A DNA stretch of 64,000 nucleotides from Candidatus Obscuribacter sp. (GCA_021772095.1 JADYXR010000051.1:25398-89397); one strand, 5' to 3'. Shown: positions 27,324 through 36,487, numbered from the stretch's first letter. The notes: a model not told the origin generated them from the sequence alone. Program-made: numbers and translations.

Positions 27324-28435
27324 TTAGTCTCCTTCAAAGGCAATTTACGCATCACATCAAGAACGAAAGCAACGTAACTTTTTCTATAAGTGATCTGCGG
27401 ATTGTCCTGCAACACCTCACGAATTTGCGGGCGGTTGTAGTACGGGACTCCAGGCCACAAGTGATGTTCGGCGTGATAGTTCATATTATGAGGTGAGAAG
27501 ATTATCGATTCGACTGGCGACGATACAAAACTAATCAAGCGCTGATCGTCGGCATCGCCGTCGGGGAGCGTCAGAACAGCGTGATCGCAAAACGCCCTGA
27601 TCTCATCGCAAAGAAAAACGCAAAAATAAATCGGCATCATCCAAAAAACAGGATATGTCCACCACGGTAATCCGATCAAAAGAATGAATGAAAGAATCAC
27701 TGCCTGACAGACAAAAACCGGAATTCGCTTTAAGAAAAACGCCCCAAGTAAGTGCATTGTGCTGACATCACGCGGACCTTGCGATGCCGTACTCGGAGGA
27801 ATCTGCGCCGTCCACGAATCAGCAACTTCGGTGCTTTCAGAACGCTGCACTTCACCAACATACGCACCGCTGAAATCTGGGCTGCCAGCTGAGTTTACCG
27901 GAATACCTTCGGCAACCAAAACCTTTGGTGACGGACGAAGCAGCACTCCCAGTGGTGTCACTTTTAAAACCGTTCTGCCGAACGTTGCTAACCCGGTGAG
28001 AAAAAGAAAAAACTTCAACGGCGTGTTCTTGGGGGACAGCGTGTGGATGTACCGGTCAGGGTCTGCGTCGGTTCCAAGTGTCTTGTGATGCTCCAGATGG
28101 TTTCGTTTACCATCCTCAAAACCCATAAACATAGGTCCGTAAATCAGCCAGCGGCAGATCAAATCGTTTATCTTCCGATTGCTGTTCAAACAGCTGTGTA
28201 AGCCGTCGTGTCCGAGGATAAAGAGCGCGTACTGACTGAATCCAACGACTACAAAAACCGGCGCCGCGACTGCAAGACTAAAAAATTTCGACAAGCATAT
28301 TAGCGCCAAACCGATCGCCAACCACGCCACCGTCAGATCGCGAAACACGCGTACGGGCTGAGGTTTCATCCATTCACGCAATTGTTTTGCATCAATCGAT
28401 TTTCTGATTTTTTGTTCAATCGCCGCGATAGACAT
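27320..28435 (-). CDS. Fatty acid desaturase family membrane enzyme (pair C)
   Basis: The 371-residue protein has His boxes HDGLH at 76-80, HLEHH at 113-117 and HAEHH in NYHAEHHLWPGVPYYN near the C-terminus. Between boxes 2 and 3 lies a polar insert of about 50 residues (VNSAGSPDFSGAYVGEVQRS region) absent from the other two desaturases. It is more distant from pairs A and B than they are from each other. It heads a two-gene operon with the zinc-ribbon methyltransferase. Diiron oxidation of an acyl or isoprenoid chain is the family expectation. Confidence 0.82.
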   Translation of the reverse strand: MSIAAIEQKIRKSIDAKQLREWMKPQPVRVFRDLTVAWLAIGLALICLSKFFSLAVAAPVFVVVGFSQYALFILGHDGLHSCLNSNRKINDLICRWLIYGPMFMGFEDGKRNHLEHHKTLGTDADPDRYIHTLSPKNTPLKFFLFLTGLATFGRTVLKVTPLGVLLRPSPKVLVAEGIPVNSAGSPDFSGAYVGEVQRSESTEVADSWTAQIPPSTASQGPRDVSTMHLLGAFFLKRIPVFVCQAVILSFILLIGLPWWTYPVFWMMPIYFCVFLCDEIRAFCDHAVLTLPDGDADDQRLISFVSSPVESIIFSPHNMNYHAEHHLWPGVPYYNRPQIREVLQDNPQITYRKSYVAFVLDVMRKLPLKETN

Positions 28436-28669
28436 AGCTTCCGATGCAACAAGCTGTCAAAAGTAGTAATCAATATATAGGATAGAATCCTCTATTTGCA
28501 TACCAATTATGCCCGATATGAGTGGACTTGGAACCTTGCTGTTAAGCCGGGGAACTTTGCATCTACCCCAGCGTCGTTTGTGCCCATGCGAACAGCGAAT
28601 GAAGCCGGCTTGTGTCCGATGAAACCTGTTGCACCCGATTTATACTCTCAAGCCTGGAGACCACTAATA

Positions 28670-29371
28670 ATGATCAAGAAGATGTTTACTCTCAGTCTCG
28701 TCGCGACGATGTTAGCTGGGATGTCTATGGTGGCGGTGCAGCAGCCCTCCGAGGCTCGCGGCAATGGCAACGGGTGCCAACAGCAAGGTTTTGGCGGCAA
28801 CCAGTTTGGTGGCAATCAATTTAGCAATCGCGGCAATCAGTTCAGCAATCGCGGCAACTCGTTCAATAACGGCCGATTCAATACTTCCGCGAATCGCTTC
28901 GCTCTCAACAGCCCTTACAACAACGGCTTCTCCAGTGGCGTCTATAACAACGGCAACGGCGTCGGCTTCGGCAACGGTCGCAATCCTCAGAAGCAGGCTA
29001 TAAAGCAGCAACGCAAAATTCAAAAGCAACTGCAGCGCCAACAAATGGCCGCAGCCGGTATTCCTTTCGGCAACAACTTCTCCAACAACGGTTTGATTTC
29101 CCCAGTCGGACTTGGAGGCAACGGCGCTTGCAATCCAGCGGCGACCTCGCAGGCTTACAGCCAGGGCTATCAAGCCGGAGTCAATTCCGCCTACAACGGC
29201 GGCGGTAATGGGCTCCTAAACAATGGACTCGGAGTCAATGGTCTGAACGGTTTAAATGGTATGAACGGCTTAGGCGGTCTAGGCGGTTTGAACGGAGTGA
29301 CGGGATTTCTCAATCAAGGCAATGGAAGCGGTGTTTCCGGCATGCTTGGTCGAGTAATGAACGGCTTCTAG
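28670..29371 (+). CDS. Secreted Asn/Gly-rich low-complexity protein
   Basis: Read from the ATG at 28670 (GGAGA at 28656-28660) the protein has 233 residues and a signal peptide: IKKMFTLSLVATMLAGMSMV with cleavage near SEA-RG. Upstream in-frame starts would destroy it. The mature protein is made of short repeats: GGNQFGGNQFSNRGNQFSNR, later NNGLGVNGLNGLNGMNGLGG, with a basic Gln/Lys-rich segment in the middle (KQAIKQQRKIQKQLQRQQ). It has one cysteine near the start and one near residue 160. No domain is recognised. It could be a surface or matrix protein. It is followed by an intrinsic terminator. Confidence 0.7.
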   Translation: MIKKMFTLSLVATMLAGMSMVAVQQPSEARGNGNGCQQQGFGGNQFGGNQFSNRGNQFSNRGNSFNNGRFNTSANRFALNSPYNNGFSSGVYNNGNGVGFGNGRNPQKQAIKQQRKIQKQLQRQQMAAAGIPFGNNFSNNGLISPVGLGGNGACNPAATSQAYSQGYQAGVNSAYNGGGNGLLNNGLGVNGLNGLNGMNGLGGLGGLNGVTGFLNQGNGSGVSGMLGRVMNGF

Positions 29372-29423
29372 ACTGCCCATCAGCTCTTGCAAGATTTTCT
29401 CACACTGAAATTCTGCAGCTTGA

Positions 29424-29459
29424 AATGGCTTCCGTTTAAAACGGAGGCCATTTTCTTTT
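29424..29459 (+). terminator. Intrinsic terminator after the Asn/Gly-rich protein gene
   Basis: A hairpin with about 13-14 base pairs (AATGGCTTCCGTTT paired with AAACGGAGGCCATT, one G-T wobble, very small loop) is followed by TTTTCTTTTG. It lies between two converging genes and could stop transcription from either side, though the T-tract favours the plus strand. Confidence 0.75.
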
Positions 29460-29469
29460 GTCCGCAGTT

Positions 29470-30693
29470 CTACTTGGTGGTCGGTCCCTGCACCCACAGC
29501 GGTCTTGGTTCAAACGAACGCGTGATCGACATCGCGCTGATGAACAATGAACTGAAGCATGTCATCGTTCCGACCATGATAAGAGTCGCGGCAAAGGGCA
29601 TCCACGCCGGGTTTCCACCGAACAAAACTTCGTGCCTGAGCCACGCGGCAAAAATCACTCCGACGATCACGATACCGCTCAACGTCATCACTGAGCCAAG
29701 AATCAATCCCATCTCCAGCGTGAATAAACGATAGAAGCTCAAAAGGAACGTGTTTTCTTTCTCGAATCGACGGCCGAACGAATAAGTTTTTGCATGCAAC
29801 CAGAGACTCAAAACTTCAACACCGATCACACTAAATATGGTGCCAACAATCGCCAACTCTTCTTCCACGCGGATGTCGCCGAAGTGCCAGAGGTTCATAA
29901 GCGTCATCGCATGTACAGCCATGCCGACCACCAACATTGAAACGCCAGGCAAAAGAAAGACGTGGTTGGGCGAATACAAAAGCATGAATCGCAAGCTGCG
30001 CCAGCCATCTTTCAGCGTGTGCAGTTTCGACTCACCGAGCCGCGGCGCAAGTACGATCGGAATTTCGGCAACTGAAATATTTGTGAGCCGCGCGTTGATC
30101 GCCAGTTCGAGGTTGAACTCCATACCCGGGCTGACGGGCCTAATCAACGCATATGTCTCGCGGCTAAATGCGCGGTAGCCGCAATAAACATCCGTATATT
30201 CCGTATGAAAAAACATATTGAGAATCGCGGTGAGCAGCGGGTTGCCGAAGACGCGATGTAGAAACTTGATGTGCGCGTGCCCGCCGCCCAAGTATCGACT
30301 TCCGGTAACGAATTCTTTTTTTTCGTCGATTAACTGTTTAAGAAATTCAGGAATCAGATCGAAATCATAAGTGTCGTCTGCGTCGACCATGATGAAATAT
30401 TTGCCGCGTGCTTCCGCGAAGCCCTTGAGATAAGCGTTTCCGTATCCGCGCAAAGGCTGATGGCAAACGCGCACACCCATGCTCTCGGCAATTTCGACTG
30501 ACCGGTCCGTCGAACCATTATCAGACACTACAATCTCGCCATCGATATTTTCGCGTTCAAAAACTCGTTTAATCTTCTCGATGCAAATTCCGAGCCCCGC
30601 CTCCTCGTTGAGGCAGGGCATAACGACTGAGACCAAAGGAGTATGATTGGTTGTGTCAGTATGTTCGCTTTCGGCCACTTTATTACCTGGCAT
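29470..30693 (-). CDS. GT2 family glycosyltransferase with C-terminal membrane helices
   Basis: The 407-residue protein begins with a GT2 domain: PLVSVVMPCLNEEAGLGICI, VSDNGSTDRSVEIA, and MVDADDTYDFDLIPEFL with the metal-binding DADD. VTGSRYLGGG and YCGYRAFSRE follow. From about residue 245 there are four hydrophobic helices. This layout matches polyprenyl-phosphate glycosyltransferases such as GtrB or dolichol-phosphate-sugar synthases. It diverges from the radical SAM gene at 30761 with about 67 bases between, so the two may share a regulatory region. Substrate unknown. Confidence 0.85.
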   Translation of the reverse strand: MPGNKVAESEHTDTTNHTPLVSVVMPCLNEEAGLGICIEKIKRVFERENIDGEIVVSDNGSTDRSVEIAESMGVRVCHQPLRGYGNAYLKGFAEARGKYFIMVDADDTYDFDLIPEFLKQLIDEKKEFVTGSRYLGGGHAHIKFLHRVFGNPLLTAILNMFFHTEYTDVYCGYRAFSRETYALIRPVSPGMEFNLELAINARLTNISVAEIPIVLAPRLGESKLHTLKDGWRSLRFMLLYSPNHVFLLPGVSMLVVGMAVHAMTLMNLWHFGDIRVEEELAIVGTIFSVIGVEVLSLWLHAKTYSFGRRFEKENTFLLSFYRLFTLEMGLILGSVMTLSGIVIVGVIFAAWLRHEVLFGGNPAWMPFAATLIMVGTMTCFSSLFISAMSITRSFEPRPLWVQGPTTK

Positions 30694-30760
30694 GCTTGAT
30701 AATATCGTTATAATAAAAACAGTTTACTAGTCAGTTGAAGCATCATTAGGATGGGACGCC

Positions 30761-31849
30761 GTGGCCCGCAATTCTCTCACAGAAGCGATGCATTTTCTCC
30801 ATTCGTACTTTTCTGCGGATCCATCGTACCTCATCTTTTTTGTGACAGCGGTCTGCAACGCACGTTGTAAGCACTGCTTCTACTGGGAAGAGATCGCATC
30901 AGCTAACTCGAAGAAAGAACTCAAGCTCGAAGAAATTGAGAAAATTTCCAAGAGCATGAATTTGATTTATCTGTCGATTGGCGGCGGCGAACCATTCCTG
31001 CGCAAGGATTTGCCGCAGGTAGTCGAGAAGTTTTACGAGAACTCCGGATTGCTTTACTGCAATATCGTCACCAACGGTTTTTATACCGACTTCATTTTGA
31101 AGGCGTATGAATACATCCGGAAGCAGTGCCCAAGACTGAAACTAAAAATTCAAATTTCATTCGATGACTTCCAGGAAGAACACGATGCTTATCGCAAGGT
31201 GCCCGGAATCTTCGACAAGGCTGTCAGCACGCTAAAAGCGCTCTCCGCGATTCGCGCAAAGGACCCGCTGTTTAACCTCGACCTGGCTACTTGCATGACC
31301 AAGTCGAACAAACACAAGGTCGTCGAATTGCTCGAGTACATGCGCAAAGAAGCAGACTTTGACTACTATCAGTTTTTATATCCGCGCGGCAATGCGGATC
31401 ACATGGAAGAAAAAGACGTGACCGCCGATGAGTGGTGGGAAGCTTTGAAAACCGTTCACGAACGGGATATCAGATCAAATCACAACCCTGTTCTTTCCGC
31501 CATCAATAAGATCGCGAAGGGCGGAATTTATCGGTATTTAAAGTCCGACGAACATCCGTGGGATTGTCTTGCTGGTCGCAAATTCATCAATATTACTGAA
31601 CGCGGCATTTTGCAACCATGCGAAGTGTTGGGACAGATGCAGCCGGAATACGACTCGGATCTTGGCACGCTGGCTGATTTCGACTTCGATGTTAGAAAAG
31701 CGATGAAGACCGAGAAAGCTAAAAAAGTTGCTGATTACATTATTGAATCTAAGTGCAGATGTTCGTTCGAATGCGCATCGAATTGCAACGTCGTGTTTGC
31801 GAAGAAAGAAGCAGCCCGCGTTCTAGGAGCCATGATCACTGGTGGATAG
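30761..31849 (+). CDS. Radical SAM protein with C-terminal cysteine-rich (SPASM/twitch-like) domain
   Basis: The 362-residue protein has the radical SAM cluster motif CNARCKHC at Cys32, 36 and 39, followed by FYWEEI, a LSIGGGEPFLRKDLP motif and LKIQISFDD strand. The C-terminal part has more cysteines (WDCLAGRKF, LQPCEVLG, and CRCSFECASNC), consistent with an auxiliary iron-sulfur cluster. The GTG at 30761 is used as start; an ATG ten codons in is an alternative. It overlaps the next GT2 gene by eight bases, so the two are coupled. The nearest functions in such settings are peptide or sugar modification; the substrate is not evident. Confidence 0.83.
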   Translation: MARNSLTEAMHFLHSYFSADPSYLIFFVTAVCNARCKHCFYWEEIASANSKKELKLEEIEKISKSMNLIYLSIGGGEPFLRKDLPQVVEKFYENSGLLYCNIVTNGFYTDFILKAYEYIRKQCPRLKLKIQISFDDFQEEHDAYRKVPGIFDKAVSTLKALSAIRAKDPLFNLDLATCMTKSNKHKVVELLEYMRKEADFDYYQFLYPRGNADHMEEKDVTADEWWEALKTVHERDIRSNHNPVLSAINKIAKGGIYRYLKSDEHPWDCLAGRKFINITERGILQPCEVLGQMQPEYDSDLGTLADFDFDVRKAMKTEKAKKVADYIIESKCRCSFECASNCNVVFAKKEAARVLGAMITGG

Positions 31850-32891
31850 ACCACGCAACATCTCCGTTGTTGTGATCGCTAGAAACGAAGAGAAGTGCAT
31901 TTTAAAGTGCTTGGAATCATTGGCTGCTCAGGATTACCCGCGCGAATTCTTTGAAGTGGTGCTTGTAGACAACGCCTCGACCGATTCAACGTCGACAATC
32001 GCGCACGAATTTATCCGCACGTTTCCGAATCTTCGAGTCGTCGAGAATCCGATTCGCGGGGTGGCGGCCACTCGAAACGCAGGTATCAGAGCGGCTAAAC
32101 ATGACATCGTTGCCTTTATCGACGCCGATTGCGAGGCCACCGTTTCGTGGTTGAGCACGCTCGAAAGAGTGTTCAGAGAAGAGACGGCCAATGACTCGAA
32201 GGTGGCGGCCATAGGCGGCCCCAACGTCATGCCTGATGACACCACGCACTTCCGTAGAGTGGTGGCAGTCGCGGTGACAAACTATTACGGCAACCACGGA
32301 TCAGTGCAAGCCAAAGTTCCTGGACAGCGCATAGAAGTCGATCATCTGCCGACCTTGAACGTGATGTACGACAAGAATAAAGTTTTAGAAGTAGGCTTGT
32401 TCGATGAGAAACAAGGAAATATATCCGAAGACGTCGACATGAGCCACCGACTTCGCAGCAAAGGTTACAGACTCTTATGCGAGCCCAGCGCCGTGATTTC
32501 GCACCGCTGGCGCGAAGATATCTGGAGCTGGATGCGAAACATCGAAGTCTATGGCAAAGGCCGAACATGGCTGATGAAAAAAGATCGCACGCATATTAAG
32601 CCGCAATTTGCCGCGCCATTGCTCCTTCTTTTAGCGTGCTTAATGGCACTGGTCGTGCCGATGTTGTGCGTACTGGAATTACCAGAGTGGTTCTGCGTTC
32701 TGCTTTTGGCACCACTTAGCACCTATGTTGTACTAACACTGCTAATGAGCATTTACGCTTGCGTATCGAATGGAAAACCGCAGTACATTCCAGAGGTTTT
32801 CATCGTCTACACCGTCACGCACTTATCGTACGGCGTCGGACAAATCCACGGATTCCTCGCCAAACGCGGGTCTGACACTTCGCATCGCTAA
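31842..32891 (+). CDS. GT2 family glycosyltransferase with membrane C-terminus
   Basis: The 349-residue protein has a GT2 domain: ISVVVIARNEEKCILKCLES, VLVDNASTDSTSTIA, FIDADCEATVSWL (DxD), and GNISEDVDMSHRLRSKGYRL (the ED catalytic base region). HRWREDIWSWMRNIEVYGKG resembles the acceptor region of processive or rhamnosyl-type GT2 enzymes. Two or three hydrophobic helices end the protein. It starts at a GTG inside the last codons of the radical SAM gene. The co-expression with radical SAM suggests the sugar or acceptor is modified by that enzyme. Confidence 0.83.
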   Translation: MDRPRNISVVVIARNEEKCILKCLESLAAQDYPREFFEVVLVDNASTDSTSTIAHEFIRTFPNLRVVENPIRGVAATRNAGIRAAKHDIVAFIDADCEATVSWLSTLERVFREETANDSKVAAIGGPNVMPDDTTHFRRVVAVAVTNYYGNHGSVQAKVPGQRIEVDHLPTLNVMYDKNKVLEVGLFDEKQGNISEDVDMSHRLRSKGYRLLCEPSAVISHRWREDIWSWMRNIEVYGKGRTWLMKKDRTHIKPQFAAPLLLLLACLMALVVPMLCVLELPEWFCVLLLAPLSTYVVLTLLMSIYACVSNGKPQYIPEVFIVYTVTHLSYGVGQIHGFLAKRGSDTSHR

Positions 32892-32896
32892 CAAAG

Positions 32897-33985
32897 TCAT
32901 GGTGCCTCGGTATCGCGAGTGATGCTCAGCTCATACAAGCTGATCTGACAATCCGGATAAAAAACATTCCATGGCAACTCATTTTTTGTTTCACTGATGG
33001 TTACTGATTTGACGCCGCTCAGGCTTGATTTGCCAGGGTTTGCCGCGTAAAGTTTTTCAAACTCCGCGGGTGACACCACATATGGGGACATCACAAAACC
33101 TGACTTCAAAATCTGGCTCGGAGCGATGAAATGTTTCTTTGAGCCATCAGACAAAACCACATCGATTGCTGGGGGAAATATTCTATAGAACAGCTTCTGA
33201 ACAGCACCTAAAGCGGTTTGCTTCGTTTCTATTTCCGCGAAAATAATTTTCTCCGACGGTTCGAGCACAACAGGTTCGCCAAGCTTAAATGCAGTCGTTC
33301 GAATTTTGTTGAGCACCGCGTTTGATGCCCTCAATCGTTTCTTTAAAACCAAACCACCCGGGTGCGTGGAGACTGGCTCATACTGCGACAGAAGAGACGG
33401 CCACGAGGGACCATCATAAAGTGATGGATAGTAGCCGTAGCAATCTTTCAAGCTTTGAATGACAATTGTAGGCGCTGCTTTTTCTGAAGCAAGATGTTCC
33501 TTGTTTATTTTCGTAAGTGGCTGAGTGTAGGCCAAATAGCTCTGGAACACAGGGCGCGGGCGGTAGTCGAATTCGTGAGCGATCGCAACATTCGACATTA
33601 CCGGATAGATATCGACCGCTCCCTCGAGCGCCGGCAATTCATTTTCGTCTTTGATTTTTTGCATTCGTTTCTTGAAGTTTTCTTCAAAGGTTTTGCTGCC
33701 TCCCAAATAAGCGAGACACGGACCGGTTCTGACGCCCACCTGAAAAAAGTTAAAACCGACCAATAGTGGATAACGCGCGAGCAGCGGAAGTTCTAACGGC
33801 AAACTTATAGGCAAGAGAACGAGCAGCATGATGGCAACGGCGGTGCCAGCAACCGATCGAAAAACTTTATTGGTTTCGTACTTAAAGAAGATTGGCAGCA
33901 ACGCCAAGGCAGCGAAGCCATAGACGGACGATGCAATTACTTCGTGATCGATCGTCTGCCGAACATACGCCGCTTTAAAGGTCAA
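32897..33985 (-). CDS. C-terminal part of a split membrane protein (frame 2)
   Basis: This 362-residue frame starts at a TTG at 33985 that lies inside a run of nine T on the coding strand, directly at the stop of the frame at 33982-34905. Its first 90 residues contain membrane helices (YGFAALALLPIFF, TAVAIMLLVLLPI) that naturally continue the helices of the upstream frame. The rest is soluble and probably extracytoplasmic, with no family I recognise. No ribosome binding site precedes the TTG. The simplest reading is one protein of about 670 residues split by one missing T, or a slippery site. It converges with the GT2 gene at 31842. Confidence 0.65.
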   Translation of the reverse strand: MTFKAAYVRQTIDHEVIASSVYGFAALALLPIFFKYETNKVFRSVAGTAVAIMLLVLLPISLPLELPLLARYPLLVGFNFFQVGVRTGPCLAYLGGSKTFEENFKKRMQKIKDENELPALEGAVDIYPVMSNVAIAHEFDYRPRPVFQSYLAYTQPLTKINKEHLASEKAAPTIVIQSLKDCYGYYPSLYDGPSWPSLLSQYEPVSTHPGGLVLKKRLRASNAVLNKIRTTAFKLGEPVVLEPSEKIIFAEIETKQTALGAVQKLFYRIFPPAIDVVLSDGSKKHFIAPSQILKSGFVMSPYVVSPAEFEKLYAANPGKSSLSGVKSVTISETKNELPWNVFYPDCQISLYELSITRDTEAP

Positions 33986-34905
33986 AAAAAAAGCCCGCTT
34001 TCTGCTAGAAGTGCTGGAAACATTCCTTTGCCAAGCCGCTGGTAGGCTAGCTTCCCGAAGAGGGCGAATAAAACCGCGGCTGACGCAATCGATGCGAGTA
34101 TCGCAAGCAACCAGTTGGGAGTGTCAAATGCAGTCATCGCTTCGCTGTGACCGGATGCCACCGGCAGCGATGTAAGAATGTAGTTTAAAAAAGTCTCGAT
34201 AGGTTGCCCGGAAAGCAGCCAACTGAGACCCAGAGCGCAAACAAACGTGATCGTGAGAACGGGGCGCGAACGTTTGATCAGCATTTCGTCCAGAGCGATG
34301 AATGCGATTGTCCAAACGCCTCCGACGAAGAATGTGAATTTAACGATTGCGGTGATCGCGAGAAGGCAAGTCAGAATCAGCGATTCAACAGATGGTGGTT
34401 TTTTCCTGTCGTCGATCAAGAAGTGCTGATTGACCAAAAGAATTGGCACCGCCAGAAAAAACACATCGGCAAAAAATCCGTAAAGCCCAAGCAGTCCCAA
34501 GATCCACATAGTCGTTCGAAACGGCGAATCGATTAGACGCTTACCCTGCATCACTAAGACAACAGTGGTTAGGCTGCACATGATCGCCTGAAGCACCACT
34601 TTCACGGTGAAGGTCGCAGGAAAAAATGCCTGCCCGAACATGAAACCGAGCGGACCGAAAGTGAAAATATAGTCTTTCCCGCAAAGGTCATGGCGCGAGG
34701 CGAATAAATTCAGCGCCAGTTCCCAGGAATCGTCTTCGGCAACAGGATTGACACGAGGATCAAACGGCAGAGTCCGCAGCAGCGCAAAGACGACAATCAG
34801 CGCGCCCGTCGCAATCCACAGCCCTCGACGGCTCTTGCTGCCTGGAGTCGAGGTCGGTTCGATGGAATCGGGTTCTGACGAGGCGGTCGTGTCCACTAAA
34901 ATCAC
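33982..34905 (-). CDS. N-terminal part of a split membrane protein (frame 1)
   Basis: The 307-residue frame has an N-terminal polar tail, then about eight hydrophobic helices (WIATGALIVVFALL, VVLQAIMCSLTTVVLV, WILGLLGLYGFFADVFFLA) and an acidic loop NPVAEDDSWELALNLFAS. It ends in ESGLFF then TGA inside the T9 run. The acidic loop after helix 1 and the helix pattern are GT-C-like, but no signature is clear. One extra T would read on as GLFFLTFKAAYVRQ into the next frame, keeping a hydrophobic helix. It is listed with the next frame as one probable gene. Confidence 0.65.
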   Translation of the reverse strand: MILVDTTASSEPDSIEPTSTPGSKSRRGLWIATGALIVVFALLRTLPFDPRVNPVAEDDSWELALNLFASRHDLCGKDYIFTFGPLGFMFGQAFFPATFTVKVVLQAIMCSLTTVVLVMQGKRLIDSPFRTTMWILGLLGLYGFFADVFFLAVPILLVNQHFLIDDRKKPPSVESLILTCLLAITAIVKFTFFVGGVWTIAFIALDEMLIKRSRPVLTITFVCALGLSWLLSGQPIETFLNYILTSLPVASGHSEAMTAFDTPNWLLAILASIASAAVLFALFGKLAYQRLGKGMFPALLAESGLFF

Positions 34906-35081
34906 CAGTGTCTTCTGGTTTTATAACATAGCCACAAAACCACCAATATTTATCAGCGTGTCGACAATTAACGTAATGGTTCTATACGGTTATCGGGTCC
35001 AGATATTAGAGTGGGTATATAGACTCTGTGATTTGCACTCGGGACGCCCCAGCAACCAGCCACGGCGAACTTACTACCTCA

Positions 35082-36281
35082 ATGACCTCATCGGTTCATA
35101 CAGCAACTTCTGACGACATACCTGCTCTTAATCCGGAGCTCGCTCCAGCAACGGCGGACTTACCAGAAAAAATGACTTCGACGGTCCATACAGCAACTTC
35201 AGAAGACACGCCCGCACTCAACCCAGAGCGAGCCGCCCTGTTTTGCTTCCCATGGATGGCAAGCCGAAATTTTGACCTTTTCTGGTATTTCTCTCCGATT
35301 CTCGTGGCAATCGTCGCGTCGATTTTGATTCAAACTGTGCCAAATTTCGCCACTGGTTTGCTCTTCTTGTTTATCGTAAATGCCTTCGGCGTCGGACCTG
35401 CGCACCAGGGACCAACCTGGTTTTTCTATTTCGACAAACGCAATCGCGAGCACTGGTCAGGCGATCAAAAACGATTGTTTCTGTATTACATTGCGCCGAT
35501 TCTGGTGTTCGTGGGTTCGGTCCTTCTACAAGTTTTTCAGCCCGGCATAGGCGTGTTGGTCACGACCCTGTGGGGCATCCAGCACCTGGTCCAACAAAAT
35601 TTCGGCATGACCATGCTGTATCACAACAAAAACAACAACGAAGCAGTCCCCGATCGAAAGCTACTCCATCGCAGTCTCTGGACCCCTTCGATTTTGTTTA
35701 CCTCGATCTTCTTCATCCAGATTTTCGGCAACGGCGCCCCGATGCAACCGTGGGCTGTCGGTACTCTGTCAGTAGTAGGCGCCGTGGCGCTCTACTATGT
35801 CGGCAGTTATCTCCTCAACATCAAAAAACAAGTCGCTGCCGGTGCGCGAATCAACGCACCTGCTCTCACGTTCTGGCTGGTATCAGTTATCTACTTCGTC
35901 CCATATATTTTCCCGGGGCAAAAGCTCGAAACCGTAGCTCTGATCCCCGGAACCATGCACTGGTTTCAATACATCGGACTCAACATAATTTTGATCAATC
36001 ATAAATACGCCGGCGCTGAGCGAAAAAGTGATATCCCCTGTGGTGCCACCGTCCTCATGGCTGCGCTCTGCATCGGCTCCGCCGTCTTCTTCCTCTGCAA
36101 TCGCGGCGTGCAATTAAGCTTCCCAACCCACAGCCTCAACTGGAGCATCCTGCTCGGCGTCTACTTCGGACTCGCCAATGTTCACTACTTCCAGGACGCC
36201 TTCTTCTGGAGATTCCGCGAACAATTCCAACGCGACAGCATCATGCCTTTCCTCATGCAGGCTCGCAGACCAGGCGCATAA
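35082..36281 (+). CDS. Polytopic membrane protein with duplicated N-terminal segment, function unknown
   Basis: From the ATG at 35082 the protein is 399 residues; a GTG at 35028 or the ATG at 35172 are alternatives. The first 30 residues are repeated: MTSSVHTATSDDIPALNPE is followed 30 residues on by MTSTVHTATSEDTPALNPE, each starting with Met, so either copy could be the start. After NFDLFWYFSPILVAI come about nine membrane helices with histidines and acidic residues in loops: GPAHQGPTWFFYFDKRN, IQHLVQQNFGMTMLYHNK, MHWFQYIGLNIILINHKY and NVHYFQDAFFWRFRE. Such conserved His/Asp suggest a metal-binding membrane enzyme, but I do not recognise the family. Confidence 0.7.
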   Translation: MTSSVHTATSDDIPALNPELAPATADLPEKMTSTVHTATSEDTPALNPERAALFCFPWMASRNFDLFWYFSPILVAIVASILIQTVPNFATGLLFLFIVNAFGVGPAHQGPTWFFYFDKRNREHWSGDQKRLFLYYIAPILVFVGSVLLQVFQPGIGVLVTTLWGIQHLVQQNFGMTMLYHNKNNNEAVPDRKLLHRSLWTPSILFTSIFFIQIFGNGAPMQPWAVGTLSVVGAVALYYVGSYLLNIKKQVAAGARINAPALTFWLVSVIYFVPYIFPGQKLETVALIPGTMHWFQYIGLNIILINHKYAGAERKSDIPCGATVLMAALCIGSAVFFLCNRGVQLSFPTHSLNWSILLGVYFGLANVHYFQDAFFWRFREQFQRDSIMPFLMQARRPGA

Positions 36282-36487
36282 TCAAGTTCTGATGTTAAGA
36301 CAAAACGATGTGACCGGCAGTCTTGACGCTTGCAGGCAGTCTTTCTCTTGCCCTTGGTTCTCAGAAATTTGCTTGGATGAACTTCTGCCGACGTGTTTTC
36401 GGTGTCTCAGAATATCCGCCGCAGCCACTTCTTCTTGTCAGGCGGGTATATTACGGGTCTATAGAATCTCTTCAGCAGAGCCTATTT

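Noticed and set aside
28712..29173. Minus-strand 153-codon frame
   Set aside because: Antisense shadow of the Asn/Gly-rich gene; its Ala/Val/Ile-rich repeats are what the reverse complement of Asn/Gly codons gives.
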